From the NCBI RefSeq assembly GCF_002931075.1, contig NZ_PSTQ01000002.1:1-64000 (forward strand): a stretch of 64,000 bases of DNA. The letters are read 5' to 3'. Below, piece after piece: positions 26,127-34,388 of this stretch. A program made the translations under genes and the position numbers. Each line of letters starts with the position of its first letter. The first letter of the stretch is position 1. Below the pieces are notes generated by a model. The model searched no databases, was not told the origin of the DNA, and saw nothing but the letters and a program-made list of their open reading frames with translations. Source of the stretch: Pseudoclavibacter sp. AY1F1 (GTDB lineage: Bacteria; Actinomycetota; Actinomycetes; Actinomycetales; Microbacteriaceae).

Positions 26127-26774
26127 GTGGCGAGCTCCGCTGAATTGGCTGAGGCCCTCGAGGACGAGCAAGGCAGCGAATCCAAGCTGCCCTGGCTCGT
26201 CCGCACGCCCAAGAACGTGGCATGGGCGCTTGTCGTCTTCGGCAGTGTCGGGCTGCTCGCGAGCTTCTTCCTGACCGTCGAGTACATCCACAAGCTTCAG
26301 GCGCCAACCGAGGCCCTCGTGTGCGACCTGAGCCTCTTCGTGACGTGCGGGCCTGCTATGCAGTCATCCGCTGGCGCGATCCTCGGGTTCCCGAATATCA
26401 TCATCGGCCTCGTGGCGTTTGCGGTGACCGTGGCCATCGGTGCTGGCATCTTCGCCGGCGCGAGCTACCGTCGCTGGTTCTGGGTGGCCTTCCAGGTCGG
26501 CCTCGTCGGTGCCGCAGCGCTCGTCAGCTACCTGCAGTGGTACAGCGCCTTCGAGCTCGCTCGTCTCTGCCTCTGGTGCATGATCATCTGGGCTGCGACC
26601 ATTCCACTCGTCTCGACGGGGACGATCTTCAACATGGTGCACGGCCACCTCGGGTCCGGCGCTCAGCGCGTGGGGGCGAAGCTCGCCCCGTTCCTCCTGA
26701 CGATCATCATCGTCTGGTATCTGGCGGTCATCGCGATCGTCTTCGCCGGCCTGCTGCCCTACTTCGCGGTCTAG
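26127..26774 (+). CDS. Vitamin K epoxide reductase (VKOR) family protein
   Basis: The 215-residue membrane protein (GTG start) has five predicted helices. The loop cysteines C66 and C74 and the active-site pair C148-L-W-C151 match bacterial VKOR, which transfers electrons from DsbA-like proteins to menaquinone. SSAGAILGFPN at 80-90 is the conserved quinone-binding region. In this order DsbA-VKOR forms the oxidative protein folding pathway of actinobacteria, replacing DsbB. A strong terminator follows, so the two genes are probably a complete operon. Confidence 0.92.
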   Translation: MASSAELAEALEDEQGSESKLPWLVRTPKNVAWALVVFGSVGLLASFFLTVEYIHKLQAPTEALVCDLSLFVTCGPAMQSSAGAILGFPNIIIGLVAFAVTVAIGAGIFAGASYRRWFWVAFQVGLVGAAALVSYLQWYSAFELARLCLWCMIIWAATIPLVSTGTIFNMVHGHLGSGAQRVGAKLAPFLLTIIIVWYLAVIAIVFAGLLPYFAV

Positions 26775-26811
26775 CCAGCGGCCGCGCCCCGGAGCGCGTA
26801 CGGCACGCACG

Positions 26812-26848
26812 CAAAGAACCCCGGTCCGAAAGGACCGGGGTTCTTTGC
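26812..26848. terminator. Intrinsic terminator after the DsbA-VKOR operon
   Basis: CAAAGAACCCCGGTCC pairs with GGACCGGGGTTCTTTG across a GAAA tetraloop. A-rich and T-rich ends give function on both strands, which suits the convergent gene that follows. Confidence 0.92.
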
Positions 26849-26880
26849 TGTGCAGTTCAGTGGCGTCGTGGGGAAGCGGT

Positions 26881-27513
26881 TCAGGCGATCTTCCGCTCGA
26901 CGCCGACGGCGGAGGAGGCGCGTGCAGCGATGTCTGCCGGGCGCGGCGTGACTGTCTCGACGAGGTCTTCGAGTGATTCCTCGGGCTTCAGAAACGTTTC
27001 GATGGCCTTCTGTCGTTCTTGCTCGCTGACGGGAGCGAGGCGAGCGGGCGCTTCCTGTCCAGACTCAAGGGCGGCTACTGTGCCGAGCGTGTTCTGGATG
27101 CGGCGAACGAGGTCGGCAACCATGATCTCCGAGAACATGGCGTCGTCGCCCGGCTCGCGGTCTGGCCGCCACTCGAGGCGGTAGCGGCCCTCGGCGCCGA
27201 ACATGTCGTCAAGGAGGAGCGTGAGCTCTTCGCGTGCCTCGTCGCTCATGATGGCGCTCGGCTCTAGGAGGCGCGGCGGCTCGAGCTCGCTGCCTGGGCG
27301 TTCGAGGCCCGAGAAATTGGGGTGGCCGCCGAGCGGCATCGCCGGGCGAGCTGACGGCGCAGAGGCAGCGGGGATGGGGGCTGGAATGGCGCCCACGTGC
27401 TGCTGCGAGGGTGCAGGAAGCGTAGCTGCTCCGTGCTGGGCGGGCTGAGCCGACTCTGTCGTCGACGTGACTTCACCCTCGGGGTGTCGCCGCTTGCGGA
27501 ACCAACCGAACAC
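26881..27513 (-). CDS. Hypothetical protein, proline/alanine-rich N-terminal half
   Basis: The GTG at 27513 is preferred because AAAGGGG precedes it; an ATG at 27531 would use those bases as codons. The 210-residue protein starts VFGWFRKRRHPEG and has about 90 residues of low-complexity Ala, Pro and Ser. A conserved-looking acidic helical region follows (SDEAREELTLLLDDMFGAEGRYRLEWRP, then LVRRIQNTLGTVAALESG). No catalytic motif, signal peptide or membrane segment is seen. I do not recognise the family. Confidence 0.68.
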   Translation of the reverse strand: MFGWFRKRRHPEGEVTSTTESAQPAQHGAATLPAPSQQHVGAIPAPIPAASAPSARPAMPLGGHPNFSGLERPGSELEPPRLLEPSAIMSDEAREELTLLLDDMFGAEGRYRLEWRPDREPGDDAMFSEIMVADLVRRIQNTLGTVAALESGQEAPARLAPVSEQERQKAIETFLKPEESLEDLVETVTPRPADIAARASSAVGVERKIA

Positions 27514-27643
27514 GGAGTCCCCTTTCTGCACAGGTTTCGAGGCTCTTGCACCGGAACAGGTCGTCTGGCCCGGAATGAGACAGCACTAGTCTCACGGCGT
27601 TCGTGCGGCGCGTCGATAGACACGCCGCACGCCGCGCGGATTG

Positions 27644-27835
27644 TTAGTCGAGCTCTAGCTTCTTCTGGTTCGCGTCGTCCATGACGGCACTGATCGCGAG
27701 TGCGGTGGAGATGCCCCAAGCGAGCCAGACGAGCACTGCCCGCCAGCGCTTGGTCTCCATCGATGTCTGCCGGACGACGCCGACGATGCCGAAGACCGAG
27801 GACAGGATCGCGCCGTTAGTGAGGAATTTGCGCAT
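27644..27835 (-). CDS. Small two-helix membrane protein
   Basis: The 63-residue protein starts at ATG 27835 with GGGAG 9 nt upstream. Two hydrophobic helices are seen (about 7-23 and 31-50), separated by a basic loop (RQTSMETKRWR), followed by a charged tail (DDANQKKLELD). Base composition matches neighbouring genes. No family recognised. Confidence 0.6.
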   Translation of the reverse strand: MRKFLTNGAILSSVFGIVGVVRQTSMETKRWRAVLVWLAWGISTALAISAVMDDANQKKLELD

Positions 27836-28264
27836 GGCTTCCGCTCCCTGCTTGTGCCGGGGCCGCGTCGTTGTGATGGCGCCGACGTTCTGATGGACCC
27901 CGTCAGATTAGCGGTGTCATCTGGCTGATTCGTGAAGTGCCTCGTGAGTCGCCTGGAGTTCACTCCGGGGACCCCTGGGCACCGACGGGGTCGATTCGCC
28001 ATTTTTAGGCCGAATCACTGCCTTCCCTATGTGTGCAACTGATCAAATTGGTGCGGACCAAGTTATCGTTGGATCCTCATTTTGACCTTGCGACGCTGTT
28101 GGACGGGCTCATGGGGGCATCATGTCGGCGGTCGCCTCGCGTGTCGAGTCCGCGCGGCACGCCCGCAGAGCGGCCGGAGTGCTCCAGGTCGGTCGAGGTG
28201 CGCTCATTGCGCACATCCTGACCGATCGGTTGAAGTCTGACCGTTCGGTCAATAGACTCTCGGG
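27836..28264. other. 429-bp intergenic region before the TetR gene
   Basis: The left half is relatively AT-rich (28000-28085), which suggests a promoter, but I cannot define one. An open frame at 28122-28268 is listed separately. The right end carries the TetR operators. Confidence 0.5.
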
Positions 28265-28268
28265 GTGA
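28122..28268 (+). CDS. Possible 48-codon small ORF overlapping the TetR start
   Basis: ATG at 28122 follows a GGGGG run, and the frame reads MSAVASRVESARHARRAAG and onwards to a TGA that overlaps the TetR GTG by 4 nt, the layout of translational coupling. Against it, the frame runs through both TetR operators and the -10 element, and random open frames of this length are common at this GC content. No family recognised. I include it only because of the overlap. Confidence 0.2.
   Translation: MSAVASRVESARHARRAAGVLQVGRGALIAHILTDRLKSDRSVNRLSG
28219..28264 (+). promoter_or_regulatory. Twin TetR operators and leaderless promoter
   Basis: Two dyads of one type, TGACCGATCGGTTG (28219-28232) and TGACCGTTCGGTCA (28238-28251), have centres 19 bp apart, about two helical turns. 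TAGACT (28253-28258) follows and lies 6 nt before the GTG at 28265. A bound TetR dimer would block this promoter, so the gene should be autorepressed. Confidence 0.75.
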
Positions 28269-28876
28269 CCGAGCAGCAGCCCCCATCGCAGAGCCCTGAC
28301 GCCGACCCGCCGCAGGGCCAGCAGCCCCGTTCCGCGCGGACGCACCCGACCGATCTCCTCAAGGAGGCGGCGCTCGTCGAGTTCGCCGCGCACGGCTACG
28401 AGGGTGCCTCCCTGCAGGAGATCGCGAGCAAGGCCGGCTACACGAAGGCGAACCTGCTCTACCACTTCGGCTCGAAGCAGGGCCTCTTCGAGCAGGCCGT
28501 GCTCGAAGCCCTCGGTGCGTTCGAGGAACTCGTCGACTCGCTGCAGCGCCTCGACATCGGCGCCGAGGACGAACGACTCGTCGGGCCGTTCGTCGACTTC
28601 CTCCTCAAGCACCGCCTCGCCGTGCACATGTTCGTGAACCACCGCAGCACCGGAGCCGGCGAGTTCATCGCGACAAGAGTCGACTCCATCATCGAGCGGC
28701 TTGTTGCGGCGCTGTCCGACGACGAACCCGACCGTGCGCTTCGCATCGCCATCGGGCTCGCCGGTGTCACCTACTGCCTCGCCAACGAGAGCATCCCTGG
28801 CGAGGCCCGCACGCAAGAGCCGACACGCGACGAACTCGTCGCCGCGCTCACCTTCATCTCGGCCACGCGCCGGTAG
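28265..28876 (+). CDS. TetR-family transcriptional repressor
   Basis: The 203-residue protein has a flexible Pro/Gln-rich first 25 residues, then a TetR DNA-binding domain at about 28-75 (LLKEAALVEFAAHGYEGASLQEIASKAGYTKANLLYHFGSK). The rest is a helical ligand-binding domain. Starts at GTG 28265, probably leaderless. It lies 22 nt upstream of the MMPL gene, in one operon with the MMPL and YhgE-like genes, and most likely represses all three in response to an exported compound. The ligand is unknown. Confidence 0.92.
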   Translation: MTEQQPPSQSPDADPPQGQQPRSARTHPTDLLKEAALVEFAAHGYEGASLQEIASKAGYTKANLLYHFGSKQGLFEQAVLEALGAFEELVDSLQRLDIGAEDERLVGPFVDFLLKHRLAVHMFVNHRSTGAGEFIATRVDSIIERLVAALSDDEPDRALRIAIGLAGVTYCLANESIPGEARTQEPTRDELVAALTFISATRR

Positions 28877-28898
28877 TCCACAGGCAGGCAACAGACTC

Positions 28899-31856
28899 AT
28901 GGCCCTTCTTCTCTTCCGAATCGCCCGAGGCTCGTACCGCCACCCGTGGCGTGTGCTCTCCGCGTGGATCCTCCTGCTGGCCGTCGCGCTCGGCGTCGGC
29001 GTGGCCGCAGGCGGTGCACTCAAGGAGTCGTTCGCGATTCCGGGCACCCAGTCGCAGGCGGCGCTCGACCGCCTTGGGGAAGTGTTCCCCGAAGCGGCAG
29101 GCGCAAGCGCGAGCGTCGTCGTCGTCACCCCGGCCGGGGAGTCCGTCGAAGACGAGCCGTACAAGGGCGCGATCGAGGACGCGGCCGAGCAGCTCGGCGG
29201 ACTCGACGGCGTCAGCCAGGCGCTGTCACCCTTCTCGGAGTACGCGACTGATGCCGTGTCCGCCGACGCCGAGGCTGGCATCATCCGCGTGCAGTTCGAC
29301 GGCACGAGCGAGGACATCAGCGAGGCAGTGATCGCAGAGGTCACCGAGATCGGAACGTCGCTTGAAACCGCAGGTCTGCAGGTCGGCTTCGACGGGCAGA
29401 TCTTCCAGAACCTCGAGTATGGGCTGACGCCGACCGAGATCGTCGGCGTCGTCTTCGCGGCCATCGTGCTGCTTGTGACCTTCGGTTCGGTGCTCGCCGC
29501 CGGCCTTCCGCTCGCCTCCGCCATCGTGGGGGTCGGTGTGACGATGGGCGGCATCCTCTTCGCCGCGAAGTTCGTGGTCGTCTCGAGCGCGACACCGCTG
29601 CTCGCGGTCATGATCGGCCTCGCGGTCGGCATCGACTACGCGCTCTTCGTTGTCTCACGCCACCGCACGCAGCTCGCGAACGGGATGGACCCGGAGGAGT
29701 CGACAGCGACCGCCGTCGGCACGGCGGGCAACGCCGTCGTCTTCGCCGGCGTGACCGTCATGATCGCCCTCCTGGGCCTCATGATCGTCGGGATCCCGTT
29801 CCTCAGCGTCATGGGTGTCGCGGCAGCCGGCGCCGTGTTCGCCGCCATGGCCGCCGTCATCACGCTCATCCCAGCGCTCCTCGGCTTCGCGGGTGAGCGG
29901 ATGCGCCCCAAGGTCGGGTCGCGCGCGTTCCGCCGCGAGACGGGCGCCAACGCGAAGCCCACGATGGGCAGGAGATGGGTGCGGCTCGTCATGAAGGCGC
30001 CGCTGGCGTTCGCGCTTGCCGTCGTGGCCATCCTCGGCACGCTTGCCCTCCCCGCGCTCGACCTCAAGCTCGCCCTGCCCTCCGGTGCCTCCGAGCCGGA
30101 GGACAGCGTTGCGCACGTCGGCTACGACCTCGTCTCCGAGCACTTCGGACCGGGTGCCAACGGGCCCCTCATCGTCATGGTCGACATAACGCAGGGCGAC
30201 AACGAGTCGCTCCTCGACGATCTGCAGCTCATCGCCGACCGCGTCGCCGAGGTCGACGGCGTCGAGACCGTCGGCGACCCGTTGCCCAACCTGACCGTTG
30301 ACTCCGCGATCATCCAGGTGGTGCCCTCGACGGGGCCGGACGACGACGAGACGCTTCGGGTGGTCGGCGAGATCCGCAACCTCGGCGATGAGCTTGAGCT
30401 CGAGACCGGCATGAAGACCTCGGTGACGGGCGCGACGGCCATCGCGCTCGACATCTCCGACCGTCTCAACCAGGCGCTGCTGCCGTTCGCCGCCGTGGTC
30501 GTCGGGCTCAGCTTCTTCCTGCTCATGATGGTGTTCCGCTCGATCCTCGTCCCGCTCAAGGCGGCGCTGAGCTTCCTGCTGAGCGTGTTCGCGGCCTTCG
30601 GCGTCGTCGTCGCGATCTTCCAGTGGGGGTGGTTCGCCGAAGCACTGCACGTCGTGCCCGGCCCGATCATCAGCTTCATGCCCATCCTGCTCATGGCCAT
30701 CATCTTCGGGTTGGCCATGGACTACGAGGTCTTCCTCGTCTCCGGAATGCGCGAGGCGTACGTGCGAAGCGGGAACGCCAGGGAGGCGGTCGAGACCGGC
30801 TTCGCAAACGGCGCGCGCGTGGTCACCGCGGCCGCGCTCATCATGTTCTTCGTCTTCGCCGCGTTTGTGCCAGAGGGGGCTGGCGTCATCAAGGCCATCG
30901 CCCTCGGGCTCGCGGCCGGCATCTTCTTCGACGCCTTCCTCGTGCGCATGACCCTGGTGCCCGCCGTCATGGCGATGCTCGGCAAGCGGGCCTGGGCCTT
31001 GCCTGCCTGGCTCGACCGGATCCTGCCCGACCTCGACGTCGAGGGGGAGCACCTCCGGCACTACCGGCAGAACGCCGAGTGGCTGCTCGACCAGCCCGAC
31101 GGCATCGCGATGGACGCGCTTGTCGCCGGTGCCGAATCGACGACGACGCGCCCGGTCACCGGCGGCATCGAACGCGGCGGTGTGCTGCTCGTCGAAGGCC
31201 AGCTCGCCGAACGGCGGCTGCTCGCGGCGACCCTCGCCGGTCGCATCGCCCCCGTGAGCGGGCACGCCCACGCGCACGGGCACCTCACGCCCGGAGACGA
31301 GGGCGCGCTCATGCGTCGCGTCGCCGTCGTAGATGCCTCGTCCATCGATGCCAGGTCGGCGGAACTCACCGTGGGCGCGCTCCTCGAGGAGCGGCTCCGC
31401 CTCGGCCGCGGAGTCGCGGGGGGAGCAGTGCCAGCTGCGCTCATCGAGCAGGCGGTCGCCGAGGTCTCTGCCGCCGTTGCCAGGCTGCGCGACGGATCAC
31501 CGCGTGTGCAAGCAGACACGAGCCTCGGTGACCTCCGGCCAGCATCTCGAGGTGTCGCGCTGGCACGCATCGCCCTGGCGGAAGCACCAGAGGTCCTGAT
31601 CCTCGACCTCGGCCCCGGAGCCGAGGCAGAGGCGGCCATCCGCCTCGCCGCGTCCCTCCTTTCGGAGACGAGCGCACTCGCTGCGCCTGAAACGACCATC
31701 GTCCTCGGGATTCCCGGAGGACTCGACCCCGCCGCCATCGTGGGCGAGGTGCGACGCCCCGCCGGCCGCATCCGACTCGATGCCCCACCGGTCGCCTCGG
31801 CCGACGCAGAATCCACGCACACTGCATCCAGCACGCACAAGGGAGCACTCGCATGA
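28899..31856 (+). CDS. MMPL/RND-family transporter with degenerate ABC-ATPase-like C-terminal domain
   Basis: ATG at 28899 begins MALLLFRIARGSYRHPWRVL. Residues 1 to about 720 are a standard MMPL (RND) transporter of twelve helices with two extracytoplasmic loops; GLAVGIDYALF and FGLAMDYEVFLVSGMRE are the conserved intramembrane motifs. Residues 750-945 resemble an ABC nucleotide-binding domain in order: a GGIERGGVLLVEGQLAERRL segment in place of Walker A (GxxGxGK missing), ELTVGALLEERLRL, a signature-like stretch SLGDLRPASRGVALARIALA, then EVLILDLGPGAEAEA in place of LLLLDEPTSGLD. All catalytic residues (Lys, Gln-loop, Glu) appear lost. The stop overlaps the next gene by 4 nt. Substrate unknown. 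Confidence 0.85.
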   Translation: MALLLFRIARGSYRHPWRVLSAWILLLAVALGVGVAAGGALKESFAIPGTQSQAALDRLGEVFPEAAGASASVVVVTPAGESVEDEPYKGAIEDAAEQLGGLDGVSQALSPFSEYATDAVSADAEAGIIRVQFDGTSEDISEAVIAEVTEIGTSLETAGLQVGFDGQIFQNLEYGLTPTEIVGVVFAAIVLLVTFGSVLAAGLPLASAIVGVGVTMGGILFAAKFVVVSSATPLLAVMIGLAVGIDYALFVVSRHRTQLANGMDPEESTATAVGTAGNAVVFAGVTVMIALLGLMIVGIPFLSVMGVAAAGAVFAAMAAVITLIPALLGFAGERMRPKVGSRAFRRETGANAKPTMGRRWVRLVMKAPLAFALAVVAILGTLALPALDLKLALPSGASEPEDSVAHVGYDLVSEHFGPGANGPLIVMVDITQGDNESLLDDLQLIADRVAEVDGVETVGDPLPNLTVDSAIIQVVPSTGPDDDETLRVVGEIRNLGDELELETGMKTSVTGATAIALDISDRLNQALLPFAAVVVGLSFFLLMMVFRSILVPLKAALSFLLSVFAAFGVVVAIFQWGWFAEALHVVPGPIISFMPILLMAIIFGLAMDYEVFLVSGMREAYVRSGNAREAVETGFANGARVVTAAALIMFFVFAAFVPEGAGVIKAIALGLAAGIFFDAFLVRMTLVPAVMAMLGKRAWALPAWLDRILPDLDVEGEHLRHYRQNAEWLLDQPDGIAMDALVAGAESTTTRPVTGGIERGGVLLVEGQLAERRLLAATLAGRIAPVSGHAHAHGHLTPGDEGALMRRVAVVDASSIDARSAELTVGALLEERLRLGRGVAGGAVPAALIEQAVAEVSAAVARLRDGSPRVQADTSLGDLRPASRGVALARIALAEAPEVLILDLGPGAEAEAAIRLAASLLSETSALAAPETTIVLGIPGGLDPAAIVGEVRRPAGRIRLDAPPVASADAESTHTASSTHKGALA

Positions 31857-34075
31857 GCGCCGCCGTTCTCCACTCCATCACGGCCGACCGCGGGGCGCTG
31901 CGTCGCCGACGCGTCCGAAACCTGCTCGTCGCGATCCTCGTGCCCCTCATCGTCGCAGGCGCATACTTCGCGGGCCTCGCCGGAGCGGAGGCCCGAACCT
32001 CGGCGATCCCGGCGATGATCGTGAACAACGACGAGATGCAGACCCCGACCGCGCCAGACGGCACGGAGACGACCGTCATCGCGGGCAGGCTCGTCGTCAG
32101 CGCGCTGACCGACCCGGACACAGCGACGGGCTTCGACTGGCAGCTCGCCAACGCCAAAACCGCGAAGGCGGCGTTGGACGACGGCTCCGCGTACGTCGTC
32201 GTCACCATCCCGGAGGACTTCTCCGCACGCATCACCGGCATCGCCGACGAGGGGGCGACGCCCGCCACGATCGACGTGACCACCGACCAGTCCCACGATT
32301 ACCTGTCTCCCGCCATCGCCAACGGGCTCTCGGATGCACTCACCGCCCAGTTCGGCACGCAGGTCACCGAGATGGTCGCCGTCCAGCTCTTCGATGGCAT
32401 CGGGCAGACGGCCACGTCGCTGCGAGACGCGGCGGACGGCGCATCCCAGCTGGCAGACGGAGGCACGCAGCTCGGCTCCGGCGTCGCGCAGTTCGCCGAC
32501 GGCCAGAGCGAGCTCTCGACGGGACTCGTGCAGAGCGCGGACGGCGCCAGCGAATTGTCGACCGGTGTGACCACCTACGTCTCCGGCGTCGGTCAGCTCT
32601 CGAGCGGCATCACCCAGTACACGGGAGGCGTCGACCAGCTCTCGGTGGGCATCACGCAATACACGAGCGGCGCCGACCAGCTCGCGGCTGGCGTTGGGCA
32701 GCTCGCACAGCAGACTCCAGGCTTGCGCACCGGCGGCCAGGAACTCACAGATGCTGGCACCCAGCTTGAGGGCTACTCGAGCGCTGTAACGCAGGGCACC
32801 GCAACCTACCAAGAGCAGATCAGGCCGGCGCTCGTCGCGCTCAACAACTCCACGGAAGGTCTCGTCGCGTGGTGCGCTGCACTCGCCGACCCGACCCTCA
32901 AATCCGAATGCGAAACGCAACTCGAGGGCCTCGCCGGCACAACCGGCGGCGTCGACGGCCTCGTTTCGACCCTCGACGGCGCGACGGGCGAGCTCACCGC
33001 CGTGACCGACGGAGCAACCGACCTGAAGGCGCTCGGCGCAGGCCTCGTCACGCTCGCCGACGGTATCGACCAGCTCAACACCGGCGCGACGCAGCTATCG
33101 GCAGGCTCGAGCAGCCTCACCGCCGGAGCCTCCGACCTCGCGACGGCAGGCGACGAGCTCGAGAGCGGCGCCACCCAGCTCGTCACAGGCGGCACCGAGC
33201 TCGAGGCCGGCGCGAGCGCGCTCGCAACCGGACTCGGGCAGCTCCGCGACGGTCAGCAGCTGCTGGTCGACGGTGTCGCCCCCATCCAGGAGGGCGTTGG
33301 CGAACTCACCTCCGGCGCGAGCCAGCTCTCAACGGGCCTCAGCGACGGAGCAGCGCAGGCGGAGGACGCCGTGGGCGACCCCGACGCGCTCGCGGAAGTC
33401 GTCGCCAACCCTGTCCAGGCCAACCAGGCCATGCAGCACGAGGTGAGCTTCGGCGAGATCCTCACCGCCCTCATCTTGCCTCTGGCACTCTGGCTCGCGG
33501 CACTCGCGACGACGCTCATGCGCCGCCTCGTGCCCACCGAGGCCTACGCCTCGATGGCGTCGAACGCGCGCATCCTGCTCGATGCGACGAGGCGGATGCT
33601 CCTGCCGCTCGCCGCCGTGCTCCTCGCCGTCATGATCATCGCGCACGGCTTCGTCGGGGTGCCCGTCGGCGCGGCGTTCGCGACGCTCGGCCTCGGCGCG
33701 CTCTGCGCGATCGCCCTCATCGGCCTGCACCTGCTGTTCACGACCCTCTGGGGCAGGCGTGCCGCGGCCGTCGCCTCCATCGGCCTCCTGAGCATCCAGG
33801 TGCTCGCCATGCGAGGACTCGTGCCGCTCGAGCTGAAGTCGCCGTTCGTCGAAACGCTCTCGGGGCTGCTCCCCGGAACGCACCTCGCCGCAGGGCTGCA
33901 ACTGGCCTACTCGGGGGGCAGCGCATCCGGAGTCGTGATGGCCGCCGTCGGCCTGCTGATCATCGCCGCGGTCTCGTTCGCAGCGGCGAGCCTTGTCATC
34001 GGGCGCAGACGACGCTCGAAGCCGTCGCTTGTTGCCGGCCTCGCCGCCGGGCGCCGCGAGCTCGTCGCCGCGTAG
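31853..34075 (+). CDS. YhgE/Pip-type membrane protein (ABC-2 fold)
   Basis: The 740-residue protein has a first membrane segment (about 22-42), a long extracytoplasmic region to about 545 and a C-terminal block of five or six helices of ABC-2 permease type. N-terminal IPAMIVNNDE and YVVVTIPEDFSARI are typical of YhgE/Pip proteins. The extracytoplasmic part carries heptad-based 14-residue repeats such as GVGQLSSGITQYTG and GVDQLSVGITQYTS, predicted to form a long helical stalk. Family members include the phage-infection protein of lactococci and YueB-like proteins. In other operons an ABC ATPase gene accompanies it; here the only ATPase-like sequence is the degenerate one fused to the MMPL protein. 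Confidence 0.88.
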   Translation: MSAAVLHSITADRGALRRRRVRNLLVAILVPLIVAGAYFAGLAGAEARTSAIPAMIVNNDEMQTPTAPDGTETTVIAGRLVVSALTDPDTATGFDWQLANAKTAKAALDDGSAYVVVTIPEDFSARITGIADEGATPATIDVTTDQSHDYLSPAIANGLSDALTAQFGTQVTEMVAVQLFDGIGQTATSLRDAADGASQLADGGTQLGSGVAQFADGQSELSTGLVQSADGASELSTGVTTYVSGVGQLSSGITQYTGGVDQLSVGITQYTSGADQLAAGVGQLAQQTPGLRTGGQELTDAGTQLEGYSSAVTQGTATYQEQIRPALVALNNSTEGLVAWCAALADPTLKSECETQLEGLAGTTGGVDGLVSTLDGATGELTAVTDGATDLKALGAGLVTLADGIDQLNTGATQLSAGSSSLTAGASDLATAGDELESGATQLVTGGTELEAGASALATGLGQLRDGQQLLVDGVAPIQEGVGELTSGASQLSTGLSDGAAQAEDAVGDPDALAEVVANPVQANQAMQHEVSFGEILTALILPLALWLAALATTLMRRLVPTEAYASMASNARILLDATRRMLLPLAAVLLAVMIIAHGFVGVPVGAAFATLGLGALCAIALIGLHLLFTTLWGRRAAAVASIGLLSIQVLAMRGLVPLELKSPFVETLSGLLPGTHLAAGLQLAYSGGSASGVVMAAVGLLIIAAVSFAAASLVIGRRRRSKPSLVAGLAAGRRELVAA

Positions 34076-34085
34076 GCGCGCTCGG

Positions 34086-34150
34086 GCCGCCGGGGCGCCC
34101 AGACCGCCGGGGCGCCCAGGCCGCCGGGGCCACCAAGGTCGCCGGGGCCG
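34086..34150. repeat. Tandem repeat, four 17-18 bp units
   Basis: Units related to GCCGCCGGGGCGCCCAGA begin at 34086, 34104, 34121 and 34139. They follow the stop of the YhgE-like gene and read in no conserved frame. Confidence 0.75.
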
Positions 34151-34223
34151 GTTGTGGCCGGTTGGCCACACTCCTCGGCGTGGCCACGCGTCTCGGTGCG
34201 GCGCTGCTGCATCCGACAGTCAA

Positions 34224-34294
34224 AGTCTCGGGATGGGGTGCGCGCTTCGGGATGGGTTGCAACCCATCCCGAGATGAGAAACCCATCCCGAGAC
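34224..34294. repeat. Nested palindromic repeat element, copy B
   Basis: The core at 34247-34272 is a perfect 26-bp palindrome centred on TTGCAA. The outer arms GTCTCGGGATGGG (34225-34237) and CCCATCCCGAGAC (34282-34294) pair perfectly around it. The whole block closely resembles copy A at 23817-23885. Both copies sit between converging genes. Confidence 0.88.
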
Positions 34295-34388
34295 GAGAGT
34301 GGGGGACGGGAGCGGGAGACGAGACGAGGGCGGGAGATGAGACGGGAGTGGGAGTGATCGCTCGACGGCGTCGGGCATTGCGCGGGCG

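Larger units (their letters stand above)
34076..34388. other. 313-bp intergenic region rich in repeats
   Basis: It holds the 17-18 bp tandem repeat (34086-34150), the palindromic element (34224-34294) and, at about 34291-34357, a GA-rich stretch built from degenerate GACGGGAG-like units. No gene is supported. Confidence 0.7.
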
